Below are positions 36,589-45,193 of a stretch of 64,000 bases of DNA, in pieces; position 1 is the stretch's first letter, and every line of letters begins with the position of its first letter. Location: assembly GCF_014851585.1 (NCBI RefSeq), contig NZ_JACVAB010000004.1, positions 186,001 to 250,000 on the forward strand, read 5' to 3'. Made by a program: the position numbers and the translations under genes. The stretch is from Agrobacterium sp. AGB01 (lineage in GTDB: Bacteria; Pseudomonadota; Alphaproteobacteria; Rhizobiales; Rhizobiaceae). Below the pieces are notes generated by a model, which ran no database searches, was not told the origin of the DNA, and was given only the letters and a program-made list of their open reading frames with translations.

Positions 36589-37398
36589 ATGGAAGCGAAA
36601 GACGAGCAAGATGCTTCGGAGTCGATGATCGGGCTACTATCCGAGCCAAGACGTCGTCGCATTCTTGAATGGCTTCAGGAAGAAGGCTCCGCCCGCGTCA
36701 GAGAACTGGCGGCCGCCTTCCATGTATCAGAAGCAACCATCCGTCAGGACCTTGAAAGGCTCGAAAACGAAGGTTTCATCACGCGCGAGCATGGTGGCGC
36801 CTATCTTAATACGGTCGCACCACAAACCGGCACCATGACCCTGTACCATCAGGAAAACATGGACAAAAAGCGCCGTATTGGCGCCCTTGCCGCAAGCCTC
36901 GTCAAGGATGGCGAAACGCTGATCCTTGATGCTGGTACAACGACAACGGAAATTGCAACACGCCTGACCAACCGCCGTGATCTGACATTGATCACCAACG
37001 CGCTCAACATCGCAATCATATTGGGTGCTGTGCCATCATTTGCAGTGCACATGCCGGGCGGACAGTTTAAATCCCCGACGCTTTCGCTTTCGGGTGACAA
37101 GTCGGTCGAATATTTCCGCAACATTTTTGCGGGCAAGCTGTTTCTTGCCACCGCTGGTGTCGCACTGGACGCGGGGCTGACCTATCCAAGCTTTGCCGAC
37201 CTTCAGCTGAAGGAAGCGATGATCAAGGCGGCAGCCCATGTTTACCTCGTGGCGGATTCGACCAAGATCAACAAATCGTCGTTCACGCGCCTTGGTTCTC
37301 TCGACGTGATCCATTCCTTCGTAACAGATGATGGCATTTCAGATCGCGACGCCCGCGAGTTTGAGAAACGCGGCATCGAAGTCCTGATCGCGAAATAA
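36589..37398 (+). CDS. DeoR/GlpR-family transcriptional regulator
   Basis: A 269-residue repressor: N-terminal winged HTH (RRRRILEWLQEEGSARVRELAAAFHVSEATIRQDLERLENEGFITREHGGAYL) and a C-terminal phosphosugar-binding domain (KKRRIGALAASLVKDGETLILDAGTTTTEIA, then the end IHSFVTDDGISDRDAREFEKRGIEVLIAK). The ATG at 36589 is a little far from a Shine-Dalgarno sequence (CAGGAG at 36569-36574). As the last gene after the ribose-type importer it probably controls that operon in response to a phosphorylated intermediate. Confidence 0.9.
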   Translation: MEAKDEQDASESMIGLLSEPRRRRILEWLQEEGSARVRELAAAFHVSEATIRQDLERLENEGFITREHGGAYLNTVAPQTGTMTLYHQENMDKKRRIGALAASLVKDGETLILDAGTTTTEIATRLTNRRDLTLITNALNIAIILGAVPSFAVHMPGGQFKSPTLSLSGDKSVEYFRNIFAGKLFLATAGVALDAGLTYPSFADLQLKEAMIKAAAHVYLVADSTKINKSSFTRLGSLDVIHSFVTDDGISDRDAREFEKRGIEVLIAK

Positions 37399-37426
37399 GC
37401 CGTAAATCTACCCTTTCGCTCAACAC

Positions 37427-38791
37427 CTATCTGCGCAGAGAGTGGCTGACCTCTGCCCATAGGGATCGAAATGACGTCGTATCTTCGACTCCCATAAGCC
37501 GTTGCCACGCATCACCATCCGCATTCAAACCAGCCCATGCCAGACAATCTGCAAATTTCATTTGCCGTTGAGCGCTGCCGAGCGGCTTCTGAATTGAGCC
37601 ATCAGCATGCAATCTCTCGATTTTGAGATGCCGTCCGTCATTCAGGTGAATGTCGACCTGATGCGGCAGCCGCTCCGTGCCAACTTCTTCGGCAGCGGTG
37701 TAAGCCGACATGGATATCAGCGGCATCAACTGGCGAATGTCCGCACGACAGATGGCAGACGGTGTAAAATCACCGAGAGACAGCCTGCGGTGAACAAGTG
37801 CGGTCGCCAGGCAATATTGCATTGAAAAACGTGCCTGCATTTCATCGCGCGGATCGGGGTAGGCCAGATTATCCATAGCGGAAATGCCGACCTTGGTGTT
37901 GATGGACCTGATATCTTCCGCCCGAAATCCGTATTGATCCTGCAACTCACGCGCCGCGTCGATAGCGCGGTGTGTTGAAGCACAGCACGGGTGCTGTTTG
38001 GTCACCAGCCCACGTGTTTCGATGATGTGGTCGTGACCGAATGAAAGCGCATCCCAGCCGGTTGCGGCACCGCCACCGAACAGATCTCTAAAGCCCTGTG
38101 ATCTCTCGAGAATATCAAGCCGTCCTGCAACACCGGCCTTGGCAAGCAATGCCGCCTCAACCGCGTTGCGTGCCGCCAGCCCCGCATGGAGCGGTTTGGC
38201 GGGTGTTCCGAACTGACCCTTTGGCCCGCAGGCAGAACTCGTCGCGATACTCATCGCCTGCGCAATCTGGTCCCTGCCCAGTCCCAACAAAACTGCGACA
38301 CCAGCCGCCGCACCAATTGCACCAACAGTCGATGTACCGTGCCAGCCCCTGTTGTAATGCGAGGGGATAACACCGAAACCAACCGCCGCCTGCGCCTCCA
38401 AGCCAGCCAGATAGGCATGGACAAATTGCCTACCAGTTATCCCATAGTCGGCGGTTGCGAGGGAAAGCAGGGCTGACACCAGAACCGCAGATGCATGTGC
38501 ACGGGCAGGATGGAAATTATCATCATAATCAAGGCAGTGCGCGGCGGTACCATTGATCAGGGCGGCGATTGAAGCCGATGCTTTTGACCCGTCAACCAAT
38601 GCCGAGCCACCATGTTCACTGATATCATTGGCAAAGGCGCGCATCACGGCGCGTGGTGTCTCATCGTTGGCACCCGCCAACATACAGCCAATCGTATCGA
38701 CAATAGCTTCTGTGGCTCGTTGCAACGCCAATGGCGAAAAGCTTTTACGGGTAGCAAGCTGTGCTGCGATTTTTTCAATTACGGTCGTCAT
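37427..38791 (-). CDS. MmgE/PrpD family protein
   Basis: A 454-residue protein of the MmgE/PrpD family, which includes 2-methylcitrate dehydratase and cis-aconitate/itaconate-related enzymes. Visible marks are NGTAAHCLDYDDNFHPARAHASAVLVSALLSLA, GFGVIPSHYNRGWHGTSTVGAIGAAAGVA and KQHPCCASTHRAIDAA. The start at ATG 38791 gives the normal family length. No propionate or methylcitrate genes are nearby, and many homologues in catabolic clusters have other substrates, so PrpD activity is not claimed. It is divergent from a LysR gene. Confidence 0.88.
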   Translation of the reverse strand: MTTVIEKIAAQLATRKSFSPLALQRATEAIVDTIGCMLAGANDETPRAVMRAFANDISEHGGSALVDGSKASASIAALINGTAAHCLDYDDNFHPARAHASAVLVSALLSLATADYGITGRQFVHAYLAGLEAQAAVGFGVIPSHYNRGWHGTSTVGAIGAAAGVAVLLGLGRDQIAQAMSIATSSACGPKGQFGTPAKPLHAGLAARNAVEAALLAKAGVAGRLDILERSQGFRDLFGGGAATGWDALSFGHDHIIETRGLVTKQHPCCASTHRAIDAARELQDQYGFRAEDIRSINTKVGISAMDNLAYPDPRDEMQARFSMQYCLATALVHRRLSLGDFTPSAICRADIRQLMPLISMSAYTAAEEVGTERLPHQVDIHLNDGRHLKIERLHADGSIQKPLGSAQRQMKFADCLAWAGLNADGDAWQRLMGVEDTTSFRSLWAEVSHSLRR

Positions 38792-38902
38792 TGACGAATG
38801 CCTTTTCACCGGATTTCTTAGTGCCTTGAAAATGTGCGTTTTGGCCAAGGCGCACAATCTTATGCAGTTTACGGGTCGCTCTATTCAATTTCGGGAGAAG
38901 AC

Positions 38903-39808
38903 ATGGCGGAGGATAGCGACGTCACGATCAGCATCCGGCACATCCATGCCTACGATGCGATTGCCGCAACAGGCTCCACCATTGCAGCCGCCAATGAGCT
39001 TGGCGTTTCCCAATCAAATGTCAGCAGATTGCTGCAGCAGCTTGAGCTTTATCTTGGCGTCCGGCTTTTTGAGCGTGACAAGAACAGGCTTTCTCCCACG
39101 CGAGAAGGCTTACAAATCGGGCCCCAAATCCGGGCGATTTCCGATCGCCTGACGTCTCTGAAGGTCATGGCACAGGAACTGGAACATGGACGTTCGCAGG
39201 AAATCCCCTTGCGACTGGCTTTTCCCGCCAGTCTGTCCGTGACATTAGTGCCCCGCCTGATCAAACGCTTCCTTAGAGAGAACGGACCCGCACGTATAGA
39301 GGTGAAGTCAGGCAATTACCTGAGCATTGAACGTATGATCGCCGATGATGAAGCCGACATCGGCTTTACGCGCTTGCCTGAATCCACCCTCGGCCTGAAA
39401 CATGAGCGCCTGCTTCCGTCGCGAAATATTTGCGTCTTGCATCGTGATCATCCGCTTTCTGGCCGTGACGGGCTGACAGTCACGGACCTCAAGGGCAACG
39501 ACCTGATCCTGCTCAACAACGCACGACCTGTGCGCCATGAGTTGGAGGCGCTCCTCTACAATCACGGCCTCAGACAGCGCCCCGCCATTGAGGCGCATTC
39601 GGTTGGTTGTGCCTGTGCACTTGCGGCGGAAGGACTGGGAATTGCTGTTGTGGGTGAACTCATCGCCAGGGAATACACCGAACTGCCCTTGGCATTCGTA
39701 CCTCTGGAACCCGCTTTGACACTCAATTATGCACTCATCAGCAGTGAGCGCGCACCGCTTTCCAAAGTTGCGGTTGCCTTTCTACGCTGTCTGGAAGATT
39801 GGATATAA
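38903..39808 (+). CDS. LysR-family regulator, first of a tandem pair
   Basis: A 301-residue LysR protein with HTH IHAYDAIAATGSTIAAANELGVSQSNVSRLLQQLE and a standard effector domain. ATG 38903 follows GGGAGAAG. The HTH closely matches that of the next gene (TGSTIA.A..L..SQS.VSRLLQQLE), pointing to a duplication. It is divergent from the MmgE/PrpD gene and upstream of a peptide-type importer operon, and could regulate either. Confidence 0.9.
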   Translation: MAEDSDVTISIRHIHAYDAIAATGSTIAAANELGVSQSNVSRLLQQLELYLGVRLFERDKNRLSPTREGLQIGPQIRAISDRLTSLKVMAQELEHGRSQEIPLRLAFPASLSVTLVPRLIKRFLRENGPARIEVKSGNYLSIERMIADDEADIGFTRLPESTLGLKHERLLPSRNICVLHRDHPLSGRDGLTVTDLKGNDLILLNNARPVRHELEALLYNHGLRQRPAIEAHSVGCACALAAEGLGIAVVGELIAREYTELPLAFVPLEPALTLNYALISSERAPLSKVAVAFLRCLEDWI

Positions 39809-39840
39809 TTCTTGGGTTTAATCGTGAAGGAACACCTCCG

Positions 39841-40743
39841 ATGATCAATTTCCGGCAGCTGGAGGTGTTGAAAACCCTGCTTGCAACAGGCTCGACAATT
39901 GCCACAGCCAAAAGCATGAACCTCAGCCAATCGGGCGTCAGCAGACTTTTGCAACAGCTTGAATCGGACCTGTCTCTGACGCTTTTTGCACGCGACAAGG
40001 GCCGGCTTATCCCCACGCCCGAAGCCTTGATCCTTGCAAAGGATGCGGAAAATGTGCTGCTTGGCATTGAGCGATTTTCCGAACTGGCAGACGACTTGCG
40101 CACCGGCGTTTCAGGTCCTGATCTGGTGCGTATGGGCCTGCCCAGCAGCATGTGGGAAAATTTTGCCCCCGCCGTTCTCGCTGAATATGGGCGCAACTTT
40201 CCCAATGTGCGCATCGAAACTTTTTTTGAAACAACCACATCGATCACCCGCATGATCGAGCAGCGGGTGATCGATTTCGGCTTCCTGAGATATGAGGGGG
40301 AAATCCCCACAAGCATCACAATGGAGCCCGTTGCACGTGGCGTCAGTGTCTGCGTCATGCACAAGGACCACCCGTTGGCGGCCAAGAAAGAGATCGGGCC
40401 GAAGGATTTGCGTGGTGAACCGCTGATCATGTTGGGACGGCAACGCCCCCAGCGTGTGATGCTCGACAATACGTTCCAACGCGCTGGCGTGCGCCAGAAT
40501 GTCAGGATCGAAACTCACAGCAATAGCTCGGCTTGTGCCTATGCCGCACACAATCTTGGCGTCGGTATAGTCAGCAGTTTTTATGCGAATCTCTACCCTC
40601 ACCTGCCGATTGTTCAGCGCCAGTTTGTGCCTGTTGCAACACAGGAGTTTGGCCTGGCAAAACCAGCTGGAGTCCCACCATCACTTGCCACACAGGCATT
40701 GATGGACACACTCAAACAGCAGATAGATATTTCGCAAAAATAA
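39841..40743 (+). CDS. LysR-family regulator, second of a tandem pair
   Basis: A 300-residue LysR paralogue of the preceding gene (HTH INFRQLEVLKTLLATGSTIATAKSMNLSQSGVSRLLQQLES). The effector domains are also recognisably related (ACALAAEGLGIAVV vs ACAYAAHNLGVGIV). It is 32 bases after the first LysR gene and 175 bases before the importer operon, whose promoter region contains LysR-like repeats. One regulator may act on the PrpD side and the other on the importer side, or they may form heteromers. Confidence 0.9.
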   Translation: MINFRQLEVLKTLLATGSTIATAKSMNLSQSGVSRLLQQLESDLSLTLFARDKGRLIPTPEALILAKDAENVLLGIERFSELADDLRTGVSGPDLVRMGLPSSMWENFAPAVLAEYGRNFPNVRIETFFETTTSITRMIEQRVIDFGFLRYEGEIPTSITMEPVARGVSVCVMHKDHPLAAKKEIGPKDLRGEPLIMLGRQRPQRVMLDNTFQRAGVRQNVRIETHSNSSACAYAAHNLGVGIVSSFYANLYPHLPIVQRQFVPVATQEFGLAKPAGVPPSLATQALMDTLKQQIDISQK

Positions 40744-40796
40744 GCGTTTACAAACATTTATGCAGATTTTCACCCCGTCTGCATCAATGCGACAAT

Positions 40797-40825
40797 ATGC
40801 ATAAACCTATGACAAAAATGCATAA
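40797..40825. repeat. Direct repeat of ATGCATAA two helical turns apart
   Basis: ATGCATAA occurs at 40797-40804 and 40818-40825, exactly 21 bases apart and so on the same DNA face, in the promoter region of the importer operon. The core ATGCAT is palindromic. A related TTATGCAG at 40758-40765 also occurs at 38860-38867 before the first LysR gene. Candidate LysR binding sites. Confidence 0.5.
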
Positions 40826-40918
40826 TATTGCGCAATTTTTCCATATCGCTCATAGTCCGTAAAAATTGGAACAATGGATAGCCGCCTAAAAAACGGCATG
40901 TCCAGTTCAGGGGAACAT

Positions 40919-41863
40919 ATGCTTCGATTTATCTTAAATCGCCTATTCATGGCGTTGCCGACCGTGCTGATCGTATCGATCACCGTGTTTGCATTGATCC
41001 GTTTTATTCCCGGCGATCCGGCAGCATTGATGCTGGGCGACATGGCTCAGCCAGAGCAGATCGCCGAAATGCGTACCGAGTTAGGCTTGGACAAGTCCAT
41101 GCCGGAACAGTTCCTCATCTGGGGGCAGAATGTTCTTGCTGGTGACTTCGGAAAGTCCATCGTCAACGACGAACCAGTCTTGGAACTTGTTGTTTCACGC
41201 TTCATCATCAGTGCGGAAATCGTGCTGATTGCGGTCGCGCTTGCCAGCCTGATTGCAGTTCCGGCCGGCGTGATCGCTGCCTGGAAACAAAACAGCATTA
41301 CCGACCTTGCGTTGGTTGGAACGGCAACGGTGCTGCTTTCCATCCCGACATTCTGGCTCGGTCTGCTGCTGCTGTTATTTTTCGGCCTCAAGCTCGGCTG
41401 GCTGCCTGTGCTCGGTTATGTCTCGATGTCTGAAAACTTCACGGCTGGCCTGCTTTACATCGTCTTGCCCATCATGACTCTTGTCATCCATGAGGCCGGT
41501 GTCCTGATCCGCATGGCGCGCGCATCGACTTTGGAAGTTTTGCGGCTTGATTACATCACCCACGCCAGAGCCAAGGGACTGTCCGAAAGCGCCGTTTTAT
41601 GGAAACACGCCTTCAAGAACGCATTCGGCCCTACCTGGACGATGATCGGCCTGATCCTCGGCAATTTGCTCGGCGGTATCGCGGTCATCGAAACTGTATT
41701 CACCATTCCCGGCCTTGGCCGTCTGATGGTCGACAGCATTTTCCAACGTGATTACCCGGTTATTCAAGGCTGCCTTTTGTTTGTCGCCCTCTCCTACGTC
41801 GTGGTCAATCTTATCGTTGACCTGCTTTATCCTCTTTTCGATCCCCGCGTGGTGGCCGAATGA
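40919..41863 (+). CDS. Dpp/Opp-type ABC permease, DppB-like
   Basis: A 314-residue permease with MLRFILNRLFMALPTVLIVSITVFALIRFIPGDPAALMLGD at the N-terminus, the EAA-type loop YITHARAKGLSESAVLWKHAFKNA and ETVFTIPGLGRLMVDSI. ATG 40919 has GGGGAAC upstream. First gene of an operon of transport, hydrolase and binding-protein genes, separate from the 15.0 kb system. Confidence 0.92.
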   Translation: MLRFILNRLFMALPTVLIVSITVFALIRFIPGDPAALMLGDMAQPEQIAEMRTELGLDKSMPEQFLIWGQNVLAGDFGKSIVNDEPVLELVVSRFIISAEIVLIAVALASLIAVPAGVIAAWKQNSITDLALVGTATVLLSIPTFWLGLLLLLFFGLKLGWLPVLGYVSMSENFTAGLLYIVLPIMTLVIHEAGVLIRMARASTLEVLRLDYITHARAKGLSESAVLWKHAFKNAFGPTWTMIGLILGNLLGGIAVIETVFTIPGLGRLMVDSIFQRDYPVIQGCLLFVALSYVVVNLIVDLLYPLFDPRVVAE

Positions 41864-42678
41864 AAAAGCTTACATTCAATGCCGCCATTGGCGGCACGCT
41901 GATCACCGTCCTGCTGCTCGCAGCTCTGACAGGTCTGTTCTGGACACCTTACGATCCCATGAAACTGAGCTTCACCGCCCGTTTGGCGGCACCCAGTGCA
42001 GACCATTGGCTTGGTACCGACGAATTTGGCCGTGATGTGCTGAGCCGCATCATTGTCGGCGCACGCGCCAGCGTCTGGATCGGCTTTCTGACGGTCAGTT
42101 TCGCCGTGTTTTTTGGTTCGCTCATTGGCCTGATCAGCGGTTATGCCCGCGGCTGGGTGGATGGCGTCATCATGGCCGTCAACAATGCACTGCTGGCCTT
42201 TCCCGGCATTCTGCTTGCACTCGGTCTTCTCGCCGTGTTTGGTGCCAACCAATACGGCATCATCTTTGCGCTAGGCATTGCCTACACACCCTCCATGGCC
42301 CGCGTTGTCCGCGGTGCTGTGCTTTCGCTTCGCGAGCGTGAATTTATCGAGGCGTCGCGCGTAATGGGCAACAGTGAACTCTTCACGATGTTCCGCCACA
42401 TCCTGCCCAACTGCGTTGCGCCGATCACCGTATTGGCAACTTCAATGTTCGGCTGGGCCATTCTGTCGGAAAGCGCTCTCAGCTTCCTTGGTCTCGGGGT
42501 ACCACCACCTGCACCAACCTGGGGCAATATGCTGGCCGCTGGCCGCCCCTTCATTGAGCAAGCCGTGTGGCTCGGTCTTTTCCCTGGCCTTTGCATTGCA
42601 CTCACCCTTCTTGGAATCAACCTCCTGGGCGATGCGCTGCGCGACAAACTCGACCCACGTATGAGGGGCCTGAAATGA
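41860..42678 (+). CDS. Dpp/Opp-type ABC permease, DppC-like
   Basis: A 272-residue permease with GTDEFGRDVLSRIIVGARASVWIGF and the contact loop SRVMGNSELFTMFRHILPNC. It lacks the long N-terminal cytoplasmic segment often seen in DppC. Overlaps both neighbours by 4 bases (ATGA). Confidence 0.92.
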   Translation: MKKLTFNAAIGGTLITVLLLAALTGLFWTPYDPMKLSFTARLAAPSADHWLGTDEFGRDVLSRIIVGARASVWIGFLTVSFAVFFGSLIGLISGYARGWVDGVIMAVNNALLAFPGILLALGLLAVFGANQYGIIFALGIAYTPSMARVVRGAVLSLREREFIEASRVMGNSELFTMFRHILPNCVAPITVLATSMFGWAILSESALSFLGLGVPPPAPTWGNMLAAGRPFIEQAVWLGLFPGLCIALTLLGINLLGDALRDKLDPRMRGLK

Positions 42679-44303
42679 CAGAACAAAATCTCATCAGCGT
42701 TCGCGACCTGTCACTTCAGGTCTCCCACACCGGCATCGAAGTGGTGAAGAATGTCAGTTTCGACATCAAAGCCGGCGAAATCTTCGGCATCGTTGGCGAA
42801 AGCGGCTCCGGCAAGACACTTGCCACCCGCGCCCTGATTTCGCTTCTGCCGCCTGTCATCAAGGCAACCGGTGGCACGATCATGTATAAGGGTCGTGATA
42901 CCCTGACGATGACCAGCCGCGACTTGCGCGCCATGCGCGGTGCGGAAATCGGCGTGGTGTTTCAGGAACCGATGACATCGCTCAATCCGTCGATGACCAT
43001 TGGTAAACAGCTTGAGGAAGGTCTTGTCCTTCACACGACGCTGTCACCGGAAGAACGCCGCAAACGTATTCTCGACATGTTGCAACGTGTCGGCATTCGT
43101 GACCCTGAAGGTGCGCTGACATCCTGGCCCCACGAATTTTCAGGCGGCATGCGCCAGCGTATCATGCTGGCATCGGTCATGCTTCTGAAGCCTGCCCTGT
43201 TGATTGCCGATGAGCCGACCACTGCGCTGGATGCGGTGATCCAGCGTGACGTCATGGAATTGATGGTGGAATTGACTCGCGCCGAAGGCACGGCCGTTCT
43301 GCTCATCAGCCACGATTTACCGATGGTCGCCCGTTATACCAGCCGTCTCGTGGTGATGGAAAAAGGTGTCATCGTCGAGCAAGGCACGACGGAAGATATT
43401 CTGCAGAAGCCGCAACATCCCTACACAAAAAAGCTGCTGTCCTCCCTGCCGTTTCGCAGTGAAGCACGCGTACTGGCGGCTGACGCCAAGCCGATGGTCA
43501 GCGCCCGCGACATCATCGTCGATTATCCCGGGCGCAAGGGTTTCCTGAAAAAGGCAGCACCGAAACGCGCACTGCATGGTGTCAGCGTTGACATTCATGA
43601 GGGTGAGGTTGTGGCTCTGGTCGGTGGCTCAGGCTCCGGCAAGACAACGCTTGGCCGCACCATCGCCGGACTGGTGAAAGAAAGCAGTGGCCAGATCCTG
43701 TTTGGTGGTCGCAGCCGCGATGCTGACTGGAACGACTACCGCCTGAACTGCCAGATGGTTTTTCAGGACCCTTACTCGTCTCTCGATCCACGCATGACCA
43801 TTCTCGCACTGGTCGAAGAAGCACTGCGTCTGGTGCCTGATATCGACAAGGCAGGAAAAAAGAAGCGTGCTTATGAGACGCTGGAAGAAGTCGGCCTGAA
43901 CAGCAGCTATGCCAGCCGTTATCCGCACGAACTGTCCGGCGGCCAGCGGCAACGCGTTGCCATCGCCCGCGCAATCGCACGCCGTCCCAAATTCCTGATC
44001 GCCGACGAACCGGTTTCAGCACTCGACGTAACCGTCAGGGCGCAGGTTCTCGACCTCTTCTCAAATCTGCAGAAACGTTACGGGTTTTCGTGCCTGTTCA
44101 TCAGTCACGATCTCGGCGTGGTCGAGCAGGTGGCTGACCGCGTCATCGTCATGCGGGACGGACGCATCATCGAGCAAGGTGATCGTGACACCATCTTCGA
44201 CAACCCGAAGGAGGCCTACACACGGCGTCTCCTTCAGGCAATTCCTGCTCTCGACCTCAACGAAAATGGTGGAGTGCAACTGAAATGGCGACTGGAGGCA
44301 TAA
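42675..44303 (+). CDS. Fused Dpp/Opp-type ATPase (DppD-DppF in one chain)
   Basis: A 542-residue double ATPase of the GsiA/YejF style. The first half has GESGSGKT, FQEPMTSLNPSMTIGKQL, SGGMRQRIMLASV and LIADEPTTALD; the second has [38 protein letters not shown] and LIADEPVSALD. HPYTKKLL links the halves. The 15.0 kb system uses two separate ATPases, so the two Dpp-type importers are of different lineages. Start at 42675 by the ATGA overlap. Confidence 0.93.
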   Translation: MTEQNLISVRDLSLQVSHTGIEVVKNVSFDIKAGEIFGIVGESGSGKTLATRALISLLPPVIKATGGTIMYKGRDTLTMTSRDLRAMRGAEIGVVFQEPMTSLNPSMTIGKQLEEGLVLHTTLSPEERRKRILDMLQRVGIRDPEGALTSWPHEFSGGMRQRIMLASVMLLKPALLIADEPTTALDAVIQRDVMELMVELTRAEGTAVLLISHDLPMVARYTSRLVVMEKGVIVEQGTTEDILQKPQHPYTKKLLSSLPFRSEARVLAADAKPMVSARDIIVDYPGRKGFLKKAAPKRALHGVSVDIHEGEVVALVGGSGSGKTTLGRTIAGLVKESSGQILFGGRSRDADWNDYRLNCQMVFQDPYSSLDPRMTILALVEEALRLVPDIDKAGKKKRAYETLEEVGLNSSYASRYPHELSGGQRQRVAIARAIARRPKFLIADEPVSALDVTVRAQVLDLFSNLQKRYGFSCLFISHDLGVVEQVADRVIVMRDGRIIEQGDRDTIFDNPKEAYTRRLLQAIPALDLNENGGVQLKWRLEA

Positions 44304-44304
44304 A

Positions 44305-45168
44305 ATGGACATGAGTGTAAACACCGCTACTGCGGCAACCGCGCTTGAGGAAATTTGCAACGCGCAGCCTTTCACCACCCGTTTCATGGTGTGCAATCTT
44401 CTGACGGGTGAAAGCATCGGTCGCGGTGAAGATGAAGAAACACCGTCAGCCAGCACCCGCAAGACATCCATCATGATGGCAGCCCTCAAAGCCGTGCATG
44501 AAGGCCGTCTCGATCTGGATGAGCAGATTGTCTACGAGCAACGTTTTTCCGAAGAAGTCGCCAGCGGCATGTTTCGCTACCTGACACCGGGCATCGTCAT
44601 ATCGCTGCGTGATGCTATTACCGGCATGATGGTGCTGAGTGACAATGTCTGCACCAAGATGGTGTTCGAACGGCTTCAGCTTTCCGAAGTGGACAGCTAC
44701 TGCAAGTCCATCGGCATGAGCGGAACGCATCACCGTTTCCTCATTCCGCCATTGGCCCTGTCGCCGGATCACACTTTGGGTTCGGTGACGACAACCACGG
44801 CACGCGATCAGGTGTTTCTGCTGCAGACAATTCTTGATGCGCAGACGTCACCGGAAGCTGCCGAACTGCTCGGCTCATCCATGGAGCTTTGCGCTTACGC
44901 GCTGCAAACGCTCAAAAACCAGATCCTGCGTTACGCCATTCCATCACGGCTGCCATTTGGCACCTTGGTCGCTCACAAGGGCGGAACGGGCAAACGCGGC
45001 CGTATGAATGCCGGCATCGTTTACCGCGATGGCGCGCCTTTCTACATCATCGCCGCTTTCACCGATCAGGTGCCACAGGCGATGGCCGACGGAACGCCGG
45101 GCTACACCGTATCACTAGAAACGATCGGCAGACTTTCACGCGTCTGCTGGGACCAATTCCAGCAATAA
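44305..45168 (+). CDS. Class-A beta-lactamase-fold serine hydrolase, cytoplasmic
   Basis: A 287-residue serine hydrolase. The nucleophile motif SxxK is STRK (S50-K53), SDN is S112-N114 (VLSDNVC) and the third motif is K225-G-G (HKGGTG). The class A omega-loop glutamate motif ExxLN is not seen, and there is no signal peptide, so a secreted beta-lactamase role is unlikely. It lies 1 base after the importer ATPase gene and just before the binding-protein gene, unusual for this family. A cytoplasmic peptidase, amidase or esterase acting on the imported compound is the natural reading; substrate unknown. Confidence 0.82.
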   Translation: MDMSVNTATAATALEEICNAQPFTTRFMVCNLLTGESIGRGEDEETPSASTRKTSIMMAALKAVHEGRLDLDEQIVYEQRFSEEVASGMFRYLTPGIVISLRDAITGMMVLSDNVCTKMVFERLQLSEVDSYCKSIGMSGTHHRFLIPPLALSPDHTLGSVTTTTARDQVFLLQTILDAQTSPEAAELLGSSMELCAYALQTLKNQILRYAIPSRLPFGTLVAHKGGTGKRGRMNAGIVYRDGAPFYIIAAFTDQVPQAMADGTPGYTVSLETIGRLSRVCWDQFQQ

Positions 45169-45193
45169 ACTCAATCACAAAAGAGGGTAGAAC

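Noticed and set aside
37427..38791. Calling this prpD (2-methylcitrate dehydratase)
   Set aside because: No prpB/prpC or related genes nearby; MmgE/PrpD homologues have varied substrates.
44305..45168. Calling this an antibiotic-resistance beta-lactamase
   Set aside because: No signal peptide, no class A ExxLN motif and an importer-operon setting; only the fold family is supported.
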